A DNA stretch of 64,000 nucleotides, taken from positions 62,001-126,000 of the forward strand of contig CBFHKZ010000002.1 in assembly GCA_965656545.1 (NCBI GenBank), given 5' to 3'. The stretch is from UBA7446 sp965656545. GTDB taxonomy: Bacteria > Bacteroidota > Bacteroidia > Flavobacteriales > Flavobacteriaceae. Positions 44,251-52,248 of the stretch are shown piece by piece. Position 1 is the stretch's first letter; the number at the start of each line of letters is the position of its first letter. The notes under the pieces are model-generated. The model had not been told where the DNA came from, searched no databases, and saw only the letters and a program-made list of their open reading frames with translations. Made by a program: the position numbers and the translations under genes.

Positions 44251-44586
44251 ATGAAAATTAAATTATTAATCATGTTGTTTTTTGCTACTGCTACAGTAGC
44301 TCAAACACAAAAAGAAAGTATAGATGTACGCGGTAACTGTGGTATGTGTAAGAAACGTATTGAAAAAGCGGCTCTGGGTACGAAAGGAGTGAAGTATGCC
44401 AATTGGACAGCTGAAACCCAACAGCTAACACTCATCTATAATGCTAAGAAAACCAGCACTAAAAGCGTAGCTAAAAATATAGCAGCGGTTGGACATGAGG
44501 CTGATAGCATCGTTGCCACTGAAGAAGCCTACAATGCTTTGCCCGCTTGTTGTTTGTATAAATCGGTTTCCCCGCACGGAGGTTAG
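44251..44586 (+). CDS. Exported heavy-metal-associated (HMA) domain protein
   Basis: 111 residues. Signal peptide to about residue 17 (ATVAQT), then an HMA fold in which the metal-binding pair is CGMC (NCGMCKKRIEKA), with the usual beta-alpha-beta-beta-alpha-beta continuation. A second Cys pair lies at the end (ALPACCLYK). Related to MerP and CopZ; being exported, it probably carries metal in the periplasm. It starts 9 bp after the receptor. Confidence 0.85.
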   Translation: MKIKLLIMLFFATATVAQTQKESIDVRGNCGMCKKRIEKAALGTKGVKYANWTAETQQLTLIYNAKKTSTKSVAKNIAAVGHEADSIVATEEAYNALPACCLYKSVSPHGG

Positions 44587-44599
44587 CTTCTAGTTAGGC

Positions 44600-44977
44600 T
44601 TAGGCAAGTTTCTTATTAGCTGTAATAATAAATGAGCTTAAAACAAACATAATACCCGCAGGCAAGTATTTGATTGCTTCGTCACCAACTTTAAAGTGCA
44701 TTGCGATAGCACCTAACATCAGTACGGCCATAAGGCCAGCTGCAGGAGTGATTGTTTTTTTGTTAAAGAAACCAATTAACAAACCAAGGGCTGCTAATAT
44801 TTTTAGACCTCCCACAAGGTAGACCATGGTTTCGCTAAGACCGTATGCTGCAAATTCTTCTGTCATATTGGTGGCATCTCCTCCACGGTATATGGTTGCT
44901 TTTCCAAACCTAAAAAGCCATACATTAAGTACAACTGCAGCAACTGTAATCATTGAAATTTTTTGTAAAATTTTCAT
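44600..44977 (-). CDS. DoxX-like membrane protein
   Basis: 125 residues, four hydrophobic helices. The DoxX pattern: GLSETMVYLVGGLKILAAL, a GFFNKKTITPAAGLMAVLM second half, and IKYLPAGIMFVLSSFII. DoxX proteins are small inner-membrane proteins often linked to redox or thiosulfate metabolism; the function here is unknown. Convergent with the HMA gene, and three bases after the next DoxX-like gene. Confidence 0.8.
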   Translation of the reverse strand: MKILQKISMITVAAVVLNVWLFRFGKATIYRGGDATNMTEEFAAYGLSETMVYLVGGLKILAALGLLIGFFNKKTITPAAGLMAVLMLGAIAMHFKVGDEAIKYLPAGIMFVLSSFIITANKKLA

Positions 44978-44980
44978 TTT

Positions 44981-45316
44981 CTAAGATTTTTGTGATTTAA
45001 ATATATACAAATTTAAAATAAGGTACACTAAAGCAGGTGCAGATTGTAATACATCGTCTCCAATATATATCCTTGTGCACAAAGCTGCGCCCATGAGTAG
45101 TGCGAGTAACAACGCGGCGTATTTTCCGATGTTGGTATAATAAAAGCCGAGAAGAACGCCTAATCCCAACAGCGACTGAAAAATCGCAATAGATACCCTA
45201 TAATCTCCAAAACCATATCGCTCAAACTCTGTTACATAAAAAGGATGGATGAGCGCAATTATTCCATAGAATAAGTGAGAAAAGCCGCTAAAGAAAATTA
45301 TGGTTCTTTTAATCAT
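44981..45316 (-). CDS. Second DoxX-like membrane protein
   Basis: 111 residues and four hydrophobic helices, with a layout like its neighbour: FYGIIALIHPFYVTEFERYG, FQSLLGLGVLLGFYYTN, AALLLALLMGAALCTRIYIG. It probably derives from the same fold and is co-transcribed with it; the two may form a pair. Family call is by pattern only. Confidence 0.65.
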   Translation of the reverse strand: MIKRTIIFFSGFSHLFYGIIALIHPFYVTEFERYGFGDYRVSIAIFQSLLGLGVLLGFYYTNIGKYAALLLALLMGAALCTRIYIGDDVLQSAPALVYLILNLYIFKSQKS

Positions 45317-45355
45317 TGTGCTAAGGTAGGCTATTATATATTGCTACCTGTTAAG

Positions 45356-45425
45356 ACTATCGACATTACTGAAATCAAAAAAACCCACAACTAAAGTTGC
45401 GGGTTTCTTTTTGCGGAGAAAGAGG
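45356..45425 (-). repeat. Duplicate of the tRNA-Ser 3' end plus terminator
   Basis: A 70-bp copy of 45523-45591 (one indel). It carries the same terminator hairpin (AAACCC/GGGTTT, here 45377-45406) and the tRNA-Ser 3' acceptor half, followed on the minus strand's upstream side by a different sequence beginning GGTTACTCC (forward, 45426 onward) in place of the T-loop. Confidence 0.85.
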
Positions 45426-45513
45426 GGTTACTCCGTGATCCCTTGTGGGTATCCTGAGCAAGCATAGAAACCCAATCCGCTACGCGGCTTATTTTTTAAT
45501 TTCATTCATTTTG

Positions 45514-45529
45514 CGATAGTACACTATCG
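45514..45529. repeat. Perfect inverted repeat at the edge of the tRNA-Ser repeat unit
   Basis: CGATAGT-AC-ACTATCG, seven-base arms with a two-base centre, at the junction where the second copy of the tRNA-Ser unit begins (45523). The other copy begins with only one arm, so it may mark the duplication point. Confidence 0.6.
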
Positions 45530-45543
45530 ACATTACTGAAATC

Positions 45544-45572
45544 AAAAAACCCACAACTAAAGTTGCGGGTTT
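45544..45572 (-). terminator. Rho-independent terminator of tRNA-Ser
   Basis: AAACCC-A-CAAC, loop TAAA, GTTG-C-GGGTTT, followed on the minus strand by a T-run. It starts 8 bp after the tRNA 3' end. Confidence 0.8.
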
Positions 45573-45579
45573 CTTTTTG

Positions 45580-45664
45580 CGGAGAAAGAGGGATTCGAAC
45601 CCCCGGAGGTGTGACCCTCAACAGTTTTCAAGACTGCCGCATTCGACCACTCTGCCATTTCTCC
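45580..45664 (-). tRNA. tRNA-Ser (anticodon TGA)
   Basis: 85 nt, class II with a long variable arm. Acceptor GGAGAAA/TTTCTCC; anticodon stem GCAGT/ACTGT with loop CTTGAAA, anticodon TGA reading UCA; variable arm TGAGGGTCACACCTC; T-arm GGGGG-TTCGAAT-CCCTC. Discriminator G, CCA not encoded. Confidence 0.95.
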
Positions 45665-45727
45665 AATGGCTGCAAATATAACCTCTTTTTTTGTTTCTGA
45701 AAGCCCATTTTCAAACTTGCTTATCCC

Positions 45728-45735
45728 TACATTTG
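45728..45735 (+). promoter_or_regulatory. Probable -7 box of the TauE/SafE gene
   Basis: TACATTTG fits TAnnTTTG and lies four bases before ATG 45740, suggesting a near leaderless mRNA. Confidence 0.5.
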
Positions 45736-45739
45736 TTTG

Positions 45740-46495
45740 ATGTTAGATTTTCCGTTTGATATTCTAGTTTTAATTGCCGCTGGTCTGTTTGCTGGCTTTG
45801 TAAATACCATGGCTGGTGGCGGTTCTTTACTAACGTTGCCTTTGCTTATCTTTCTGGGTTTACCACCTGCTACAGCCAACGGAACCAACCGCATTGCCAT
45901 TTTCGTTTCAACCAGTTCGGCAACACTCGGATTTCGAAGTAAAAACATCAACTCTTTTCCTTTTAGTATCTATTTGGGTATCACTGCCTTCTTAGGAGCA
46001 CTAATTGGCGCACGCATTGCAGTTGAAATAGATGGGCTTTTGTTCAATAAAATCTTGGCCATCATCATGATAGTTGTTGTTGTTTTAATGGTTTTTAAAC
46101 CCAACTATAAATCAGAACTCCTTGAGCCCAAAACCACCGGAAAGACCCTGATATGGTCAATGATCGCTTTCTTTTTTATTGGTATTTACGGCGGTTTTAT
46201 AAACGCCGGTATTGGATTTATCATCATGTTGTTTTTGAACTACGTAAACAAATTGGATTTGGTACGGGTCAATGCCACCAAGGTCGCGTTGGTCCTAATC
46301 TACACCACTGGAGCACTAGCAACCTTTATATTGAGCGGACATATTAACCTAAAATATGGCATCGCTTTAGCCTTAGGAAACGCTGCTGGTGCTTTTTTTG
46401 CATCTCGATACTCTGTTAGAAAAGGGGAGGGCGTTATCAAAATCGTCATGATTGTTATGGTTATTGCCATGTCAGTCAAACTTTGGTTTTTCTAA
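45740..46495 (+). CDS. TauE/SafE-family permease (sulfite/organosulfonate exporter family)
   Basis: 251 residues, about eight helices in two repeats. First repeat: AAGLFAGFVNTMAGGGSLLT with the family NTxxGxGG motif, then PPATANGTNRIAIF; second repeat: GGFINAGIGFIIM and NATKVALVLIY. Family members export sulfite, sulfoacetate or related anions; sulfite is made by the nearby cys operon and could be its substrate, though no shared regulation is visible. ATG 45740 is chosen over TTG 45737. Confidence 0.88.
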   Translation: MLDFPFDILVLIAAGLFAGFVNTMAGGGSLLTLPLLIFLGLPPATANGTNRIAIFVSTSSATLGFRSKNINSFPFSIYLGITAFLGALIGARIAVEIDGLLFNKILAIIMIVVVVLMVFKPNYKSELLEPKTTGKTLIWSMIAFFFIGIYGGFINAGIGFIIMLFLNYVNKLDLVRVNATKVALVLIYTTGALATFILSGHINLKYGIALALGNAAGAFFASRYSVRKGEGVIKIVMIVMVIAMSVKLWFF

Positions 46496-46573
46496 TTTTT
46501 AATGATGTAACAAATTCTTCTTAGCTTCGTTAGTATGTCATTAATCCATTTCCTCAAAAGATAAAACCTGCAT

Positions 46574-49060
46574 ATGGACTCTTGCTTAACCCGCGTATTT
46601 ATTTTCTTACTTCTCATTTTTGGCATTGCATTCGCTTTTGCTAAAACACCTACGGAAACAAAAACAGGCACCCTTACCGGAAAGGTTTATGACGCTGCAT
46701 TAAATCAGCCTTTACCCTATGTAAATGTGTTGTTATTGAATGAAGATCGCAAAACCCTAATGGGTACCATTACTGACGAAAATGGAATGTTTAAAATTGA
46801 CGGCATCCCGGAAGGGAAACACATCGTTAGCGTTCAATACATTGGCTTTGAAACCATTGAAAAGCCTGTAGTCATTGGCAAACAAATTCATGAGATTGAT
46901 ATGGGTGTACTGCGTCTAACGGAAAGTTTGACCGCCCTCGACGAAGTGGAAGTAATCGCCGAAGTGTCAACCATAGAGCAAAAAGTTGACCGTAAGGTCA
47001 TCACCATTGGTAAGGATTTGGCAGCAGCTGGAACAGCTTCGGAGCTTATGGTAGGTATTCCCTCTGTTAGTGTAGATCCGCAAAACGGCGCCATAAGCTT
47101 GCGTGGTAATGAAAATGTACGTGTGCTTGTAGACGGAAGACTCTCTAATATTCCTGCCGCACAATTGCTCAAGCAAATCCCCTCTTCAGCGATAAAATCC
47201 ATTGAGCTCATAACAAACCCCTCATCCAAATACAATCCAGAGGGCATGAGTGGCATCATAAACATAGTGCTACATAAAAATCAGATGCTTGGTTTTAATG
47301 GTTCGCTAAGTGCAAATTGGAGTTATGATATCAATCCTAAATTTAACAGTGGTTTGAATCTCAATTACCGCAACGGAAAGTTTAATTTTTATGGAAACTA
47401 CAGCAATAACTTTTCTGAAAATGATAACAACGGTCGTATTAATCGCACAAATAACACGTCTCGACAATTGTTTGAATTTACTGAAGATAGATCATCTCAG
47501 ATTTTTAAAGTAGGAATGGATTTTTATATAGATGAAAAGAATACCTTATCTGTATTTACCAGTCAAAACCCTGCAAAAAATAGAAGTCTAGGTGTTTCTA
47601 AAGCGTTTTTTGAAAATGATGCCACAAAGAACGAACATCAAATTTTTGATGCCAATGGAACCAACAAATCAACTCAATACAACTTTAATTTTAAGCATGA
47701 CTTTGCTAAAGAGGGCAGCAACATTGAATTAGAGGTAGATCACAATTTGTTTGATGAAGACCGCCCAGTTCCATTTGTCTTTCCTACAAACCCAGCTCAA
47801 AACTACGCCGATCAGAACAAGCCAACAAGAGAACGAACAACCATCAACTTGGACTATGTCAATCCGCTTACAGAAAAGAGCAAATTGGAGCTGGGTGCAG
47901 AAGCACGGTTATTCAACTCATTAATCGTGTTCTCTTCTGACCAAGCGCTTCAAGATGAGAACGGTAGACAAATCACATACCGTGACATTGATTTTGATTA
48001 TACGCGCGATATCTATTCACTCTATGCTACCTATGGAAAGAAACTCGATAAATGGACTTATCAATTTGGACTCCGCGCAGAAAGTGTCCGTGTTGATGCC
48101 CTTGCCAAAGAAAACAGCACGGTTTCGGGTACAAGTCAATTGTCCAATTTTCCATTTGAAAACAACTACACAGAATTATACCCCTCTATGTATGTGACCT
48201 ATTCACCAACAGAGAAAAAATCCTATCAGTTGAGTTATAGCCGACGTATTGACCGTCCGGGATTGGGGCAAATCAACCCAATTAAAGAATGGTCTACACC
48301 CTTGGTTTCTTCGTACGGAAATCAGGAATTGCGGCCTCAATTCACCAATTCGTTTGAGTTGAACCATACCCGGAGACTAAAGAAAGGGTCTTTTACAACA
48401 GGCGTGTTCTACAGATTTATCAATGAAGAAATTAACCGTGTGGTTTTGGTTGATAGGGCAGATGTCCGTTCGGGTCGTATCATTATCACACACGATAACT
48501 TTGACAATACTTCAGCATTCGGGCTTGAATTGTCGTCCAATTACAGGCCCTATAAATGGTGGAGCATCAATGGTAGTTTTGATTTGTTTTCACAAACCCA
48601 GAAGGGAGTTGCTGAGCGTTTGAGCAAGCCCATTGATACAGCAACCAAAGATGATATTGAAACCATCATCAATACCGTTGACAATGTGGCCTATAACTTT
48701 AGAATGTTTAATAGCTTTACTGCTACCAAAAAACTGAGTTTTACCGCCTTTATGTTCTATCGTGGGCGCAATAAAACATTGCAATTTGATGTGCTGCCAA
48801 TGTATTTTGTCAACATAGGTGCACGTTTAAATGTTTTAAAGGGGAAAGGCAACATAAGCTTGAATTACAACGATTTTTTCAACACCATGCGTTTTGGATT
48901 TGAAGGCCGTTTGCCTTACCCTCAAAACGGAAGGTTTTATTGGGAGAGTCAAACCATTCAACTTGGATTTAATTACCGTTTTGGAAGCAATAAGTTCCAA
49001 GCCAAATCACGCAGAGAACGCGATAGTGATGAGAAAAATGGTGGAGGAGGTATGTTCTAA
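46574..49060 (+). CDS. TonB-dependent receptor with outer-membrane beta-barrel
   Basis: 828 residues. Signal peptide (to about residue 23), CarboxypepD_reg-like domain (about 32-115, LTGKVYDAALNQPLPYVNVL), a plug (about 130-235, NENVRVLVDGRLSNIPAAQLL and GIINIVLHK), and a barrel ending LGFNYRFGSNKF. The tail after it, KSRRERDSDEKNGGGGMF, is a charged Gly-rich extension unusual for a barrel C-terminus. Substrate unknown. Neighbours give no clue; it is convergent with ribB. Confidence 0.85.
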   Translation: MDSCLTRVFIFLLLIFGIAFAFAKTPTETKTGTLTGKVYDAALNQPLPYVNVLLLNEDRKTLMGTITDENGMFKIDGIPEGKHIVSVQYIGFETIEKPVVIGKQIHEIDMGVLRLTESLTALDEVEVIAEVSTIEQKVDRKVITIGKDLAAAGTASELMVGIPSVSVDPQNGAISLRGNENVRVLVDGRLSNIPAAQLLKQIPSSAIKSIELITNPSSKYNPEGMSGIINIVLHKNQMLGFNGSLSANWSYDINPKFNSGLNLNYRNGKFNFYGNYSNNFSENDNNGRINRTNNTSRQLFEFTEDRSSQIFKVGMDFYIDEKNTLSVFTSQNPAKNRSLGVSKAFFENDATKNEHQIFDANGTNKSTQYNFNFKHDFAKEGSNIELEVDHNLFDEDRPVPFVFPTNPAQNYADQNKPTRERTTINLDYVNPLTEKSKLELGAEARLFNSLIVFSSDQALQDENGRQITYRDIDFDYTRDIYSLYATYGKKLDKWTYQFGLRAESVRVDALAKENSTVSGTSQLSNFPFENNYTELYPSMYVTYSPTEKKSYQLSYSRRIDRPGLGQINPIKEWSTPLVSSYGNQELRPQFTNSFELNHTRRLKKGSFTTGVFYRFINEEINRVVLVDRADVRSGRIIITHDNFDNTSAFGLELSSNYRPYKWWSINGSFDLFSQTQKGVAERLSKPIDTATKDDIETIINTVDNVAYNFRMFNSFTATKKLSFTAFMFYRGRNKTLQFDVLPMYFVNIGARLNVLKGKGNISLNYNDFFNTMRFGFEGRLPYPQNGRFYWESQTIQLGFNYRFGSNKFQAKSRRERDSDEKNGGGGMF

Positions 49061-50172
49061 TAGTTCTCGTAAGAAACAATCTGCAATCCATAGCCAGACA
49101 TGCCCACGCGCTTGATTTTATCGCTGTTGGACAGCAATTTGATGTTGCTGATGCCTACGGCGTGAATCATTTGTGCGCCAATACCAAAATCCTTTTCATC
49201 CAATTTAGGTGCATGCGACGCAGCTTCTCCTTTAAGCGCCTTGATTTGCTCAAGTAGCTTGTTGGCAGGTTGCAATTGGTTGATAAAAATTACAGCGCCT
49301 TTTCCTTCTTCCCGAATGCGTTTAAAAATCTTGTCAAGGGTGTTTTCACGCTTTTGATTTAGAATGCTGGCCAATTCACTGTTCAATTGATGCGTGTGTA
49401 CTCTTGTGAGCACGGCTTCGTCTTTGTCCCAACTGCCAAGGGTAAGGGCTATGTGTATTTGGTTGTTGGTGTTTTGATGATAGGCACGAAGTCTAAAAGC
49501 CCCGTGATTGGTTTCTATTTCAAAATCCTCTTGTAATTCAATAAGACTGTCGTGTTTCATACGATAGCTTACCAAGTCTTCAATAGAGATTAATTTTAAG
49601 TCAAAAGCTTTCGCAATTTTTTGAAGTTGTGGCATACGCGCCATGGTGCCATCTTCGTTCATGATTTCCACAATCACCCCAGCCGGTTGGAAACCAGCCA
49701 AACGCGCCACGTCAATGGCTGCCTCTGTGTGGCCTGTACGACGCAACACACCACCTTCTTTAGCAGCCAATGGAAATATGTGCCCTGGTCTTAAAAAGTC
49801 CGCTGATTTGGCTTTTGGATTGATGAGCCTACGCACCGTTTTTGCCCTGTCGGCAACAGATATACCCGAAGTAACGCCTTCTCCTTTTAGGTCGATAGAG
49901 ACCGTAAAAGCAGTTCCCATGGGATCTGTGTTGTTACTCGCCATCGGATATAGATCCAGTTCTTTACAGCGCTGTTCTGTTATGGGCGTGCATATCAGCC
50001 CCCGACCTTCCTTTGCCATAAAGTTGATCATTTCAGGAGTAACCATTTCAGCAGCGCCCACAAAATCGCCTTCGTTTTCTCGATTTTCATCATCCACGAT
50101 GATTACAACCTTCCCGTTTCTGATGTCTTCAATTGCTGCCTCAACACTGTCAAGTCGAATGCTATTTTCCAT
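49057..50172 (-). CDS. ribB: 3,4-dihydroxy-2-butanone-4-phosphate synthase with degenerate GTP cyclohydrolase II domain
   Basis: 371 residues. The N-terminal half is a full RibB domain: VDDENRENEGDFVGAAEMVT, the RRTGHTEAAIDVARLAG signature near residue 140, and GVIVEIMNEDGTMARMP. It makes the four-carbon riboflavin precursor. The C-terminal half is a GCH-II fold (FRLRAYHQNTNN to GVSGYGLQIVS type) but lacks the zinc cysteines (VHTHQLNSELASIL replaces HSEC...CDC) and the RQEGRGIGL loop (EEGKGAVIFINQLQP). It therefore probably has no cyclohydrolase activity; a separate RibA is expected elsewhere. The start overlaps the LptF/G gene 3' end by 11 bp. Confidence 0.9.
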   Translation of the reverse strand: MENSIRLDSVEAAIEDIRNGKVVIIVDDENRENEGDFVGAAEMVTPEMINFMAKEGRGLICTPITEQRCKELDLYPMASNNTDPMGTAFTVSIDLKGEGVTSGISVADRAKTVRRLINPKAKSADFLRPGHIFPLAAKEGGVLRRTGHTEAAIDVARLAGFQPAGVIVEIMNEDGTMARMPQLQKIAKAFDLKLISIEDLVSYRMKHDSLIELQEDFEIETNHGAFRLRAYHQNTNNQIHIALTLGSWDKDEAVLTRVHTHQLNSELASILNQKRENTLDKIFKRIREEGKGAVIFINQLQPANKLLEQIKALKGEAASHAPKLDEKDFGIGAQMIHAVGISNIKLLSNSDKIKRVGMSGYGLQIVSYENY

Positions 50173-51607
50173 GTTTTAATTTTTTCATTAACAATACAAA
50201 GGGCATTTTAATCTTTAATTTCAAACGCTCTAAATCAAATACAGATTTGTCCCTGCTGGCACGAACTGTGGCTACTAACCCAACAAACGTCAACACGATT
50301 GAAATAAGCCATGCGCCCCAAAACGGATGTAAGCTTCCATCTTCAGCGCTGTTTTTGAATAGCGTTCCTGCAAAGTGGTAGGTTAGGAAAATGACGAGTG
50401 CCACAACAATTGGCAATCCAAATCCTCCTTTTCTAATGATGGCACCAAGGGGTGCACCGACAAAAAATAACATGATGGCAGCATAGGCATTGACAAATTT
50501 ATCATCACGCCACAAACGGTGTAGGTTGATGACCTTCTCCCGAATAAAAAATAAATTCTTTTGATTGCTAAAGCTGTTTAGCTGCATGTTGATGTTGCTT
50601 TCTGCTGCGGATAATATTCGCAGCTTTTGACTTGTGTTAAAATTATCTAAAAAGGGTTCTGTGCCTTCAAAGCTACGGTGCGCTAGGGTTGTTTTAAGTC
50701 TGTCGACAGATTTAATCCCAGTCCGCAAATATACCGTATTTGCAAAACCTTCAATTTCCGAAACAAAGCCAACAGAAAGCGAATCAATACTCTCTGATAG
50801 TTCAGAGATATTTTGCATTTTGTAGGTGTTGTTATAATTGGTTTCGTTCAAATCAACATCGTTAAATGAACGCAAGTCAATATTCATGGTATACTGTTGA
50901 AAAGCAATTCTGTTGTGCGGATCTTTTTCCGTATTCTTCTTTTGCTTTACCTCTTCGTATCGATATCCATCATAAAGTACCAGTTGTAAGCCCTCTTGCA
51001 GCGCCTCACTTTTTAATTCACCTCTTTCCGCCTTAATCACAATGTGATTGATTTTGTCATTCGATTTTTCGTGAATGATGACATCTTCCAAGAGTTTGTC
51101 ATTTTCGCCATACTTACGACCTACTTTGATGTTGCTTTTGCCTATGTCGTTAAACATGCCCTCTGTAATGGCCAATGCCGGTCGCATTTTAGATAGGTTT
51201 TTTCTAAGGTTATAGGTTTTGAATTCCGCCAAGGGAATTACCGTATTGGATACATAAAAAGTGGCTAAACACGCAATGCTATTTACAATAATCAACGGTC
51301 GCATGGCACGCATCAGCGATATACCAGCCGATTTCATGGCGGCAAACTCGTAGCGTTCCGCAAAGTTACCAAAGGTCATGATGGAGGCTAACAATATGGT
51401 TAGCGGCAGCACTAATGGAATGAGCTTGGGGGAGTAGTACAACAGAAAGCGTAACAATACACTTACGTCTAGGCCTTTGCCTGCAAATTCGTCTATAAAT
51501 ACCCAAACCGTTTGGATGATGAAAATAAACATTAAAATAAAAAAGAAACTCACCAAGACAGTGAGGTAACTTTTTAGAATATACCGATCTAGCAGCGAAA
51601 TTTTCAT
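50162..51607 (-). CDS. LptF/LptG-family permease
   Basis: 481 residues. Six membrane helices: three at the start (about residues 13-33, 50-75, 100-120), three at the end, with a periplasmic beta-jellyroll between. LDRYILKSYLTVLVSFFFIL at the start is typical. With LptB and LptC it pulls lipopolysaccharide from the inner membrane. The single copy seen here does not tell whether it is LptF or LptG. It overlaps the LolA stop by one base. Confidence 0.9.
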   Translation of the reverse strand: MKISLLDRYILKSYLTVLVSFFFILMFIFIIQTVWVFIDEFAGKGLDVSVLLRFLLYYSPKLIPLVLPLTILLASIMTFGNFAERYEFAAMKSAGISLMRAMRPLIIVNSIACLATFYVSNTVIPLAEFKTYNLRKNLSKMRPALAITEGMFNDIGKSNIKVGRKYGENDKLLEDVIIHEKSNDKINHIVIKAERGELKSEALQEGLQLVLYDGYRYEEVKQKKNTEKDPHNRIAFQQYTMNIDLRSFNDVDLNETNYNNTYKMQNISELSESIDSLSVGFVSEIEGFANTVYLRTGIKSVDRLKTTLAHRSFEGTEPFLDNFNTSQKLRILSAAESNINMQLNSFSNQKNLFFIREKVINLHRLWRDDKFVNAYAAIMLFFVGAPLGAIIRKGGFGLPIVVALVIFLTYHFAGTLFKNSAEDGSLHPFWGAWLISIVLTFVGLVATVRASRDKSVFDLERLKLKIKMPFVLLMKKLKHGK

Positions 51608-52248
51608 TAAAATCTATCGATGTAGTAATTTGGATAATCTGATGCTGAAAACACAAATGTGTTTGTTGGAATTTCAATATTAGATTTAAAAGAACCTATG
51701 GTAAGCGTTGTTTCTGTTCCATCATTGCCAACCTCAATGAGCTTGTAAATTTGTTTTGTTTTGGTGTCTATGCCAAGCAGTAAATAGGAAGCCTGCGCAT
51801 AGGTGTCAATGGGTGTCAACTTGATGTATTGAATTTTCCTTCCGCCATATAGCGGTTGTGTAATGTCCCATTCAAAACGATAGCCTTGCTTGTAGAAAGA
51901 AAATATTTTGGAAGGACTTAAACCCTCATCAAAGCCGTCGGTTAAGGGTTCAATAAGCACTTCCTCATTCTCTGAATTTATGGTGTGTTTGTTGGTGCCA
52001 TCACTCAGTTGCTCAATGCCCATAAGCTTGAGTAGGTAGGCGTCTCCTTCAATAATTAGCGAACCTTTTTCTTTTTGTTGAATCAGTTCTTTGCGATTGA
52101 CCAATTCGTATGTAAAAGTGATTGAAATATTATCGAATTGCGCCAAGGATTCAGATACTTCATCTAACAATGCTTCGGCGCGTTGCGCTTGCGCAAACGT
52201 AATACCACAGAGGAGTAGGACTATAAATAGTTTAATTTGCTTTTTCAT
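51607..52248 (-). CDS. LolA-family outer-membrane lipoprotein carrier
   Basis: 213 residues. Signal peptide ending TFAQAQR (near residue 20); a LolA/LolB beta-barrel-like fold with a hydrophobic core (KEKGSLIIEGDAYLLKL, IFSFYKQGYRFEWDI, YIKLTPIDTYAQASYLLLGI). It should carry lipoproteins across the periplasm. It sits between ftsK and the Lpt permease, overlapping the ftsK stop by 17 bp. Confidence 0.85.
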   Translation of the reverse strand: MKKQIKLFIVLLLCGITFAQAQRAEALLDEVSESLAQFDNISITFTYELVNRKELIQQKEKGSLIIEGDAYLLKLMGIEQLSDGTNKHTINSENEEVLIEPLTDGFDEGLSPSKIFSFYKQGYRFEWDITQPLYGGRKIQYIKLTPIDTYAQASYLLLGIDTKTKQIYKLIEVGNDGTETTLTIGSFKSNIEIPTNTFVFSASDYPNYYIDRF

